This document shows positions 7,935 through 15,214 of a DNA stretch of 16,906 bases, piece after piece. The position numbers and the translations under genes were made by a program. Under the pieces are notes generated by a model. The model made no database searches, had not been told where the DNA came from, and worked only from the letters and a program-made list of their open reading frames with translations. Each line of letters starts with the position of its first letter. Positions within the stretch are counted from its first letter, which is position 1. Origin of the DNA: an uncultured Succinatimonas sp. (lineage in GTDB: Bacteria; Pseudomonadota; Gammaproteobacteria; Enterobacterales; Succinivibrionaceae); NCBI GenBank assembly GCA_937880335.1, contig CALFLJ010000192.1, positions 1 to 16,906 on the forward strand, given 5' to 3'.

Positions 7935-10331
7935 TTATTTGGTAGGTAACTCAAAGTTTACCTGGGTGGCATTTGGAACTACCACGTTACCACCTATATA
8001 TTTGATACGAACTAAAGACGAATCTGAAACATAAACTCTAAAAGGAGGGAATCCTTTTAATTTAATTTCATCTCCAGCCTTGAAGACACCCTCTTTCAAT
8101 ACAGATCCGTTTTTATGGGTAATACGTAAAGCTACATCGCCTTTTACGTTTACAACAACATCATTTAAAGAAGCTAACCCCTCACGATTTTTTATAGTTA
8201 CCTGTGAAATATTACGAGTCTTACCAAGCTTAACTTGCACTTTTGGAGCTTCATCCTTTTTAGAATCTTCTTTTGCAAGCTCTATTTCTTTATTTAATGA
8301 CTCATCAGATGACTTATTTACTTCAGGTTTTACTTTAGAATCTGATTCTACAATCTTAAGAGTATTGTTAGAAACAGTTTCATTCTTAGAATTATTAGAT
8401 AAAACCTTTATTTTCTCTTCATTTGTTTTTGTATCTACCTCAGAGACTTTAGCATTATCTGTTTTTGTAACATCACCTTTAGGCTCTTGCTCTAATGAAG
8501 TCTTATTATCGGAAATGACCAAGGTTGGAGCTTCCTGTGCAATCTCTGGTTCTTTTGGAGTTTCAAAAATACTATTTCTTTTTTCTAATTCCAAAGCTTG
8601 TTGGCGAGCTTTTTGCGTATTTGGATCAGATACAACCACAATATCTTGAGATGAAATATCTTTTATCTCTGTTCTAGGCTCTTCTTGGGTATTTAAGTTC
8701 AAAACTCCACTTTCATCTATGTTAGAAGTTACATCGTTATTTAAAGTTAAAGCTCCTGCCTTACTTTCATTAGATGAAGGATAAAATTTATATGTTGCAT
8801 AAGCCGCGCCTAAAACTAAGATTAGACCTATGGTAAAAAGAATAAAAGGGCCTCTTTTTTTATGCTCTTTTTTATTTAAACGACGTATGCTATTTACCTG
8901 CTCAAATACATTTTTTTTATAAAGATCAACTAAGGTACGAGCGTCGATATTAACTAAACGAGCATAATTGCCTATATGTACACTTGCAAATGGGACTGCT
9001 GTAGGTTGGTTTAAACGATCATGCTCAATATCACTGACTGTATTTACACGTAACTGTAACTTATTTGCTACCTCACGTACACTTAAGCCTAATAATTCAC
9101 GAGCATGCATTAAAATAGCGCCAGGACGATTTGGAACTTCGTCATCGGCTAAAGTAGGGACTACCGGAACTCTATCTGGATCTTCTAAACAATTATCCAC
9201 ACGACCTTGAGGAATAAAAGTATCCTCAAGAGAATCTTGAGGTACATCATTTGCAACATGTAATTGCTCACCAGACAAAGACAAATCTTCTTTTTCAGAA
9301 ATATTTAAAGACGGCTCTACAATTTCATCTATATGTTTTTCATTAAGAATAATTAAATTAGGATCCTGTGGCTCAGATACTATATTTTCTTGTTCTGGAA
9401 TTTCTTTTTCATCATCAAATTTATCTGACGAAGATTTATTTTCTTGCGCAGACAAAATTACTTCACTTTGAGAAATACTATTTATATCAGTATCATCTAC
9501 TTCTGTATCCTTAGATTTCTCCCAACCGCTTTCAGATAAGTCTGAAATATTATCACTATTTTTAAGCTCTTTTTCTGATGATTCATTTATAGAAGAAAAC
9601 TCATTATTTAAAGGTTCTTCTGGCAAATAATTATCTAAAATATCACTATCTTTTGCTGAAAAATCATTGGCCAAATTGGGATCTTCATTTTCTTCAATAA
9701 TCTCATCAATAGAATCTTCATTAGATGAGATAGAAGAAAAATCATTATCTTTACGCAAAGCTTTAGGTAAACTATCCTCAAGCCTTTTCTCAATTTCCTC
9801 ACTCTCAGAGCTATCAAAATGTGTTGATTCTATCATCTGAGGAGCTTTAGTCTCATGTGGAGGCACAATCGTTGGCTTTGGAAGCTCGTCTTGCAACTTA
9901 TTTAAATAAGATAAATCATCTGAGTTGTCTTTACGGCGCAAATCGTAAGGAAGTTCATTATTAAAAAGATTATCTAGCTCCTGGTTGTAATTCCCCACAT
10001 ACGCTCCGTGAGAGTAATCAGGGGACTGCTGATTTAAAGCAAAACGAGCCCTTTCCTTTAAATCTAATCCAAGTTCCTCTTCTGTATCTAACTTAGAAGT
10101 TTCATTATCTAAATCTTCTTTACTATCCTTTAGATCATCATTAGAGTTTTGCACTGCAGCCTCTATATCTGATTGTACCTTTAGAGCATCAATATTATTA
10201 GGCATGTCATTTTCAGGCTCACCTGTAACAGGATCAATAATGTTATTGTTTGAAACATTATTAGAGTGCTCAACTCTTCTCAATTCACTGCGACTTTTGC
10301 GACTACGCAATCCCTTTCTAAATTTACTCAT
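7935..10331 (-). CDS. rodZ: Giant RodZ cell-shape protein with ~400-residue acidic N-terminal extension
   Basis: RodZ links the MreB cytoskeleton to the cell-wall elongation machinery. The core is recognisable: an HTH_25-type domain at about 403-470 (HARELLGLSVREVANKL ... IGNYARLVNID), a basic juxtamembrane stretch, one membrane helix (about 494-516), a long periplasmic linker (517-700, rich in Lys/Glu/Ser/Asn) and the C-terminal beta domain (DUF4115-like, about 705-798). E. coli RodZ has 337 residues with the HTH near its start; here about 400 residues precede it. They open with a basic patch (MSKFRKGLRSRKSRSELRR) and are then acidic and low-complexity (Asp, Glu, Ser, Asn), so probably disordered and cytoplasmic. 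The ATG, 12 bp after rlmN, lacks a good ribosome site: the nearest AAGG is 17 bases away. Reinitiation after rlmN is likely. The core assignment is secure; the extension's role is unknown. Confidence 0.93.
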   Translation of the reverse strand: MSKFRKGLRSRKSRSELRRVEHSNNVSNNNIIDPVTGEPENDMPNNIDALKVQSDIEAAVQNSNDDLKDSKEDLDNETSKLDTEEELGLDLKERARFALNQQSPDYSHGAYVGNYNQELDNLFNNELPYDLRRKDNSDDLSYLNKLQDELPKPTIVPPHETKAPQMIESTHFDSSESEEIEKRLEDSLPKALRKDNDFSSISSNEDSIDEIIEENEDPNLANDFSAKDSDILDNYLPEEPLNNEFSSINESSEKELKNSDNISDLSESGWEKSKDTEVDDTDINSISQSEVILSAQENKSSSDKFDDEKEIPEQENIVSEPQDPNLIILNEKHIDEIVEPSLNISEKEDLSLSGEQLHVANDVPQDSLEDTFIPQGRVDNCLEDPDRVPVVPTLADDEVPNRPGAILMHARELLGLSVREVANKLQLRVNTVSDIEHDRLNQPTAVPFASVHIGNYARLVNIDARTLVDLYKKNVFEQVNSIRRLNKKEHKKRGPFILFTIGLILVLGAAYATYKFYPSSNESKAGALTLNNDVTSNIDESGVLNLNTQEEPRTEIKDISSQDIVVVSDPNTQKARQQALELEKRNSIFETPKEPEIAQEAPTLVISDNKTSLEQEPKGDVTKTDNAKVSEVDTKTNEEKIKVLSNNSKNETVSNNTLKIVESDSKVKPEVNKSSDESLNKEIELAKEDSKKDEAPKVQVKLGKTRNISQVTIKNREGLASLNDVVVNVKGDVALRITHKNGSVLKEGVFKAGDEIKLKGFPPFRVYVSDSSLVRIKYIGGNVVVPNATQVNFELPTK

Positions 10332-10343
10332 AATTATTTATAC

Positions 10344-11435
10344 TTAAACCTTTTTTGCATCAATTGCCTTTAAACGACGATCTTTTACCTGACCTGCTAA
10401 TTGTCCACATGCAGCAGCAATATCGTCACCACGAGTTGAGCGTTTCATTACAGTAAAACCGTTTTCAATTAAAACTTGTCTAAAACGTTCTACTCTGTTT
10501 CCACTAGGACGTTCAAAGTCTGAGGATTCGTGTGGGTTAAAAGGAATGAGATTTATCTTACACGGCAAATCTTTTAAAAGTTCACAAAGCTCATGCGCAT
10601 CATCAATGCCATCATTTACCCTGTCTAAAAGTACATATTCAATAGTTACACGACCACAATTAGCATTAGATTTATCTAGATAATTTTTCACAGCTGATAA
10701 AACATCTGCTATTGGATATTTTTTATTTATTGGAATAAGTTTATTACGCAACTCATCATTAGATGCATGCAATGACAAAGCTAGTGCTACATCCACTTTA
10801 CCTGCAATTTTATTTATAACAGGGGCTATTCCAGATGTTGAGATAGTAACTCTGCGCTTTGATAACGCAAATGCATAATCTGATAATAAAATTTCTGTGG
10901 TTTTAAGCACAGCCTCTAAATTTAATAAAGGCTCTCCCATTCCCATCATTACTATATTAGAAATAGGTTTCTGCTCATTATTCTCACTAAAACCAACTCT
11001 TGTTGCAGCACTAAAGACCTGACCTATGATCTCAGATACTTTTAGATTACGGTTAAAACCTGAGGCTCCAGTACGACAAAAAGCACATTTTACAGGGCAT
11101 CCAACTTGTGTTGAAATACATAAAGTATTTCTATCATCCTCTGGAATTAATACTGTCTCAACTAATTGACCATCACCAATATCTAATGCCCACTTTGTAG
11201 TACCATCCGAAGAACGTTGTTCTGTTACAATCTCAGGAGCCTTAATTTCGCAAATCTGGCTTAACTTTTCACGCAAATCACGTCGTAAGTTGGTCATTTG
11301 TTCAAAATCTGTCACGCCATATTGATAGATCCATTTTAAAATCTGCTGATTGCGAAACGGCTTCTCTCCAATTGAAACAAAAAAATCCGCAATATCTTTA
11401 GGAGAGAGGTCAAGTAAATTAATTTTTTCAGTCAT
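10344..11435 (-). CDS. rlmN: Dual-specificity 23S rRNA/tRNA adenine-C2 methyltransferase RlmN
   Basis: RlmN is a radical-SAM enzyme that methylates C2 of adenosine 2503 in 23S rRNA and of A37 in a set of tRNAs. The [4Fe-4S] motif CPVKCAFC (Cys113, 117, 120 counted from the chosen start) and the C-terminal methyl-carrying Cys343 (AAACGQL) are present, as are MGMGEPLLN and the KRRVTISTSG strand. I start at the ATG at 11435 (MTEKINLLDLS): it aligns with the family and has GGGG five bases upstream, whereas the TTG at 11450 has no ribosome site and would add five unsupported residues. The resulting 363 residues are slightly shorter than E. coli RlmN (384). It leads the run into rodZ and is preceded by an extended -10 promoter candidate. 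Confidence 0.96.
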   Translation of the reverse strand: MTEKINLLDLSPKDIADFFVSIGEKPFRNQQILKWIYQYGVTDFEQMTNLRRDLREKLSQICEIKAPEIVTEQRSSDGTTKWALDIGDGQLVETVLIPEDDRNTLCISTQVGCPVKCAFCRTGASGFNRNLKVSEIIGQVFSAATRVGFSENNEQKPISNIVMMGMGEPLLNLEAVLKTTEILLSDYAFALSKRRVTISTSGIAPVINKIAGKVDVALALSLHASNDELRNKLIPINKKYPIADVLSAVKNYLDKSNANCGRVTIEYVLLDRVNDGIDDAHELCELLKDLPCKINLIPFNPHESSDFERPSGNRVERFRQVLIENGFTVMKRSTRGDDIAAACGQLAGQVKDRRLKAIDAKKV

Positions 11436-11494
11436 TATCGCCCCAAGCAATTATCAAATTAGACCAAATTGAGCATATATCCTTGAAACCTTTT

Positions 11495-11503
11495 ATTATA
11501 TCA
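11495..11503 (-). promoter_or_regulatory. Extended -10 promoter candidate for rlmN-rodZ-ispG-hisS-yfgM-bamB-der
   Basis: On the minus strand TGATATAAT is a perfect extended -10 element (TGnTATAAT) about 60 bases before the rlmN start, which would give a leader near 50 bases. The best -35 match (TTCACA, 11525-11520) lies 19 bases away, a poor spacing, but extended -10 promoters tolerate weak -35 sites. Confidence 0.5.
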
Positions 11504-11541
11504 AGAATGGTTTACAGGTTGTGAAATTACCTATGACATAA

Positions 11542-11604
11542 GTATGGAAATTATAGAAAGGTACTTATTATTTGAAACTCATAAATTGTCTTTCTATGCC
11601 ATAC
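11542..11604. repeat. Imperfect inverted repeat in the rlmN-cobB spacer
   Basis: GTATGG (11542-11547) and ATAGAAAG (11553-11560) are matched in inverse by CTTTCTAT (11590-11597) and CCATAC (11599-11604). The inner gap is 29 bases and the internal loop is unequal (AAATT against G). It could be a transcript stem, a binding site or the residue of a lost element. Confidence 0.4.
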
Positions 11605-11704
11605 CATAATTTACTATTTTTACAGATTGTATATACAGCATGGCATATTGGGGTCTTGTCTTATTAAACCTCTTCTATACTGCATAATCCATAAACTAAA
11701 GACT

Positions 11705-12427
11705 TTAGGATTGTACAGTACATGATTTTAGCAATTGCTCACAAAATTTAGGTACAGTTTGCGAAGCTTTACCGTAAATTCCAGTATTAAAGTCAGTAAC
11801 AACCGCACTTTTATTTAAGTTAAACTCTACACAATAAGCACCACAAGATCGTGCATACTGACAAAATCCTGCAGCAGGATAAACAACACCTGATGTACCT
11901 ATAGCTAAAAATAAATCGCAATTTGAAATTAAATCATAAATTAGATCCATATCATAAGGAGCTTCTCCAAAAAAAACGATGTCGGGTCTTAAGCTTGCCT
12001 CACCACAATACTTGCAGACACTTTGAGGACTTGAATCCTCAAAAAAAGGATAAGCACTATGACAATTTTCACACAAAATACTTTTTAAAGATCCATGCAT
12101 ATGTATTACATCATGACTTAAAGCCTTTTCATGCAAATCATCAATATTTTGAGTAACAATAGATACTGATCCCTGAGTTAATGAAGGCCACTCCTCTTGT
12201 AATTTAGTTAAAGCTAGATGAGCTAAATTAGGCTTTTTATCTAAAAGATTACGTCTTAATTTATTATAAAAATCGTGAACCTTTTGAGGATTTTTAATTA
12301 AGGCCTCTGGAGTACAAACATCCTCAACGCGCTCCTCTTCCCAAAGACCGCTTTCTTGTCTAAAAACAGGAATATTAGATTCTGCAGAAATACCAGCACC
12401 TGTTAAAACAACTATATTTTTGTACAT
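11705..12427 (-). CDS. cobB: NAD-dependent protein deacylase, Sir2/CobB family
   Basis: Sirtuins remove acyl groups from protein lysines using NAD+, giving nicotinamide and O-acyl-ADP-ribose. In bacteria CobB-type enzymes regulate acetyl-CoA synthetase and other central-metabolism enzymes. Visible motifs are GAGISAESNIPVFR (NAD binding, 10-23), TQNIDDLH (92-99), catalytic His111 in HMHG, four zinc cysteines (119, 122, 138, 141) and GTSGVVYPAAGF (177-188). E. coli CobB and human SIRT5 use a Tyr-x-x-Arg pair to hold succinyl or malonyl groups; here the aligned stretch is FYNKLRR, so Tyr54 is kept but Leu57 replaces Arg, while Arg58 follows. The ATG has an AGGA site eight bases upstream. It sits 28 bp after the second aminopeptidase, probably last in that run. 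Confidence 0.93.
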   Translation of the reverse strand: MYKNIVVLTGAGISAESNIPVFRQESGLWEEERVEDVCTPEALIKNPQKVHDFYNKLRRNLLDKKPNLAHLALTKLQEEWPSLTQGSVSIVTQNIDDLHEKALSHDVIHMHGSLKSILCENCHSAYPFFEDSSPQSVCKYCGEASLRPDIVFFGEAPYDMDLIYDLISNCDLFLAIGTSGVVYPAAGFCQYARSCGAYCVEFNLNKSAVVTDFNTGIYGKASQTVPKFCEQLLKSCTVQS

Positions 12428-12455
12428 AATAGATCCTAATATTTAAAACGCTCTT

Positions 12456-13805
12456 TTATTTTAAAGAAGAATTTTTGCGGTTATAAAAATTAGCTAACCA
12501 TAAACCTAATGGCAAAATTGCCGAACCTGTAGGACCTTTAGCATAGTAAGGATTACTCGATGGTAAATATGCAGAAGAAAGATCAAAGTGCAAAAACTCA
12601 AATCCATCAGGTATAAATTTAGATAAAAATGCAGCGGCAGTCATAACTCCTGGCGCACTATCACCATGAGAATCGTTGCAAAAATCAGCCCTAGTAGAAC
12701 TTATAAAACGCTCATGAAAGTCAAAAAGCGGAAGATTCCATATATATTGTTCACAAAATTCAAAACACGTGGCAAGTTTCTTAGGCAAATAGTTTTCTCT
12801 ATTTACCAAAATAGGCATATCTCGCCCAACTGCAATCTTTGCTGAACCTGTTAAGGTCGCTAAAGTAATAATGGTACGAGCTTGACTTTCAACAGCCTGG
12901 CATATTCCATCTGCTAATACCAAACGACCTTCTGCATCAGTATTACCAATTTCCACCTTAAGGCCATTTGGATAGGTGAGAATATCTCCAGGTAATATCG
13001 AATTTTCAGAAATTAAATTTTCAGCACAACATAGATAAAGTCTTAAGTGATGTTCTTTTTCACTACGAATTAAATAAGAAAATATACCTGCTGCTGTTAC
13101 AGCTCCACATTTATCTGTGCGCATACTTTCCATAAAACTCTCAGGCTTTATATCATAACCGCCACTATCAAAAGTTATGCCTTTTCCAATTAAAGCTAAA
13201 TCAATAGGACAATCACTATCAAAACCTTTAGGCAAATAATCCACAATTGCCAAACAACCGCCTTGAGAAGATCCCTTTCCTAAAGCTTTTATGCCGGACA
13301 ATTTAGCATAATCCTTATCATCCTTATCGATTATTCTAAAGCTTAATCTACTTCCCAAAGGACGATGTGAATTATTTATAAGCTTAAATAATAAATCACA
13401 TAATTCCTTAGGCCTTAACTCAGAACCAGATAAATCTGAAATACGACGACAAACTCCGGTTAAAGTACAATCTAAATTAAGTTCATTAACTTTTTCCTCA
13501 CTTTGATTTATTAGATGAACAATTGTTTCTTTATTATCTAAATTATCAAGAGAGGTTAAAAAAGCTAAAAGATTTTCACTTTCTAAATCAAAATTGGCAC
13601 TTACAGTAATATTTTTAGCCCCAAAAGAAGAAACTACACGGCCTGCCTTTCTAAAAGGGAAAGACTTTGTTCTATCAATAAATACAATGTAGCCATCACC
13701 ATTACTTTCAAAGCTCGCCCCTTCCTTATAAGCATCAGAGGCTTTGCCTTCAACTAATGTTATCTTAAGGCTATCTTTATCATTTTGATTATCAATTTTT
13801 AGCAT
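12456..13805 (-). CDS. M17 leucyl aminopeptidase family protein, PepB-like (second copy)
   Basis: M17 enzymes are cytoplasmic two-metal aminopeptidases that release N-terminal residues from peptides; E. coli members also split Cys-Gly. The catalytic set is complete by motif: Lys208 and Asp213 (GKGITFDSGG), Lys220, Asp231 (MRTDK), and Asp290, Glu292 and Arg294 (NTDAEGR). LYLCCAENLIS and KVEIGNTDAEGRLVLADG resemble E. coli PepB more than PepA. It is a tandem paralogue of the gene just upstream: the C-terminal catalytic half is very similar and the N-terminal half much less so. The ATG is 2 bp after the previous stop, and its GAGGA site lies inside that gene, so translation is likely coupled. 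Family is certain; the pepB symbol is withheld because of the duplication. Confidence 0.92.
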   Translation of the reverse strand: MLKIDNQNDKDSLKITLVEGKASDAYKEGASFESNGDGYIVFIDRTKSFPFRKAGRVVSSFGAKNITVSANFDLESENLLAFLTSLDNLDNKETIVHLINQSEEKVNELNLDCTLTGVCRRISDLSGSELRPKELCDLLFKLINNSHRPLGSRLSFRIIDKDDKDYAKLSGIKALGKGSSQGGCLAIVDYLPKGFDSDCPIDLALIGKGITFDSGGYDIKPESFMESMRTDKCGAVTAAGIFSYLIRSEKEHHLRLYLCCAENLISENSILPGDILTYPNGLKVEIGNTDAEGRLVLADGICQAVESQARTIITLATLTGSAKIAVGRDMPILVNRENYLPKKLATCFEFCEQYIWNLPLFDFHERFISSTRADFCNDSHGDSAPGVMTAAAFLSKFIPDGFEFLHFDLSSAYLPSSNPYYAKGPTGSAILPLGLWLANFYNRKNSSLK

Positions 13806-13807
13806 AA

Positions 13808-15214
13808 TTATTGTTCCTCAAAATGGGCGATCCACTCTGATTGTTCTTGAGACTTAAGGACAGTATTTTCTTTAAGCTCACAATGTTTTATCCATAAAGC
13901 TAATGGCAAAATAGTACACCCGGTAGGTCCTTTAGCATAGAAAGGTGATTCCTCTTGTAAATAAGCTGCACTTAAATCAATATGAATCCAATCTATATCT
14001 TCAGGAATGAACTTAGACAAAAAAGCGGCGGCAGTCATAACTCCTGGAGGGTTATCTCCATGTGCACAATTGCAAATATCTGCCCTCGATGAACTTATAT
14101 AACGGTTGTGAAATTCCTCAAGAGGAAATTGCCATATTAACTCACCATTAGCCTCAAAAACAGCGCTTAATTCAAGAGCGTTTTTCTGATTACGACAAAC
14201 CATTGCGTTTATATCACGACCTAAAGCCATCTTTGCAGCTCCTGTTAAAGTGGCCTCTGTTATGATTAACTTAGCCCCACTTTCTACAGCTTTAATAATG
14301 CCATCAGCAAGCACTAAACGCCCCTCAGCATCAGTATTACCGACCTCAACTTTAATACCATTTGGATAAACTAAAATATCACCAGGTACCATGGATTTAT
14401 CTGAAACCATATTCTGAGCACAACATAAATATAGTCTAATATGCTTAGATGCTCGAGCTGAGGCTGCAGCCAAGGTAAATACACCTGTTAAGTTTACAGC
14501 TCCAATTTTGTCAGTACGCATGGTGTCCATAAAGCGAGGAGGCTTTAAATCATAGCCACCACTATCAAAAGTAATCCCTTTTCCTACCAAAGCTATATCA
14601 GGAGGACTTTTTGGATCCCCTCCTTGTGGGACATAATCAATAATTGCCATACATCCTTTCTCATCAGATGTACCACCTACTGCCCTAATTCCAACTAAAT
14701 TAAGATAGTCATGAGATTTAGAATTTATTATTTTAAAGCTAAATTTTCCTGGTGCACTTTTAGATAAGGACTTAACAAAATCACATAACATTTGTGCAAA
14801 ACGTTGAGGTTTTAAGATATTTGCTGGCAAATTTGAAATATGTCTTAATTGAGAAACCATCTCTACGACGAAGTTAACACGATAAGTATCTGCATCAGGA
14901 AAATCTAAAACTACAGTTTTTGGATTTTTTAAATTTTTCTCATCTAAATCCTCATAAGATGTGCAAAATTCAATTGCATCTTCAATCTCAAATGGAATTT
15001 CTGTCTTTAAAATCAAATTATTGATGTTTAATTTAGCTACTACACGAGCAGCTTGCCTTAAAGGGAATGTTTTCTGTCCATCTACAAAAACAACAAAACC
15101 TTTGGAAGCTGGAATAAATTTAGTATCCTCAAAGAAAGGCTCTGGAGCTGTGCCTGGACGTAAAATTACCTCAACAGCATTTTTATCTTCAATCTTATTA
15201 ACAATATTAAGCAT
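13808..15214 (-). CDS. M17 leucyl aminopeptidase family protein, PepB-like (first copy)
   Basis: This is the upstream member of the aminopeptidase pair. Metal and catalytic residues are all present: Lys212 and Asp217 (GKGITFDSGG), Lys224 (DLKP), Asp235 (MRTDK), and Asp295, Glu297 and Arg299 (NTDAEGR). Both copies share PGVMTAAAFLSKFIP and YAKGPTG near the C-terminus, and in both a Lys follows the metal-binding Asp where PepA/PepB commonly have Met. At 468 residues it is longer than E. coli PepB (427), partly through a charged tail after residue 445. The ATG overlaps the end of the desulfurase gene by 8 bp (ATGCTTAA) behind a strong AAGGAGAG site, a clear coupling arrangement. Together with the desulfurase it could feed peptide-derived cysteine into sulfur transfer, which is inference. 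Confidence 0.93.
   Translation of the reverse strand: MLNIVNKIEDKNAVEVILRPGTAPEPFFEDTKFIPASKGFVVFVDGQKTFPLRQAARVVAKLNINNLILKTEIPFEIEDAIEFCTSYEDLDEKNLKNPKTVVLDFPDADTYRVNFVVEMVSQLRHISNLPANILKPQRFAQMLCDFVKSLSKSAPGKFSFKIINSKSHDYLNLVGIRAVGGTSDEKGCMAIIDYVPQGGDPKSPPDIALVGKGITFDSGGYDLKPPRFMDTMRTDKIGAVNLTGVFTLAAASARASKHIRLYLCCAQNMVSDKSMVPGDILVYPNGIKVEVGNTDAEGRLVLADGIIKAVESGAKLIITEATLTGAAKMALGRDINAMVCRNQKNALELSAVFEANGELIWQFPLEEFHNRYISSSRADICNCAHGDNPPGVMTAAAFLSKFIPEDIDWIHIDLSAAYLQEESPFYAKGPTGCTILPLALWIKHCELKENTVLKSQEQSEWIAHFEEQ

Larger units (their letters stand above)
11436..11704. other. 269-bp gene-free spacer between cobB and rlmN
   Basis: This strongly AT-rich gap separates the two gene runs. It holds the rlmN promoter candidate and an imperfect inverted repeat (next entries), plus an 8-bp inverted match between 11595-11602 and 11640-11647. 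The only notable open frame is a 23-codon plus-strand ORF at 11597-11668 without a ribosome site. No tRNA or clear terminator is seen. Confidence 0.6.

Noticed and set aside
8080..8649. Plus-strand ORF of 189 codons opposite rodZ
   Set aside because: It is the shadow of a low-complexity, Glu/Lys/Ser-rich part of RodZ. The Ser/Phe-rich product has no recognisable domain and no ribosome site was evident.
7935..9110. RodZ starting at Met408, giving a normal-sized protein
   Set aside because: The upstream 400 codons stay open with consistent acidic composition, and Met408 lies inside the HTH domain, so starting there would remove its first part.
9635..9817. 60-codon minus-strand ORF inside rodZ in another frame
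   Set aside because: It is embedded in the acidic extension of rodZ; shifted low-complexity codons often give such frames.
11436..11450. TTG start at 11450 for rlmN
   Set aside because: No ribosome site precedes it; the ATG at 11435 has GGGG at good spacing and matches the family N-terminus.
11597..11668. 23-codon plus-strand ORF in the cobB-rlmN spacer
   Set aside because: It has no ribosome site, and a frame this short is expected by chance; its arms belong to an inverted repeat instead.
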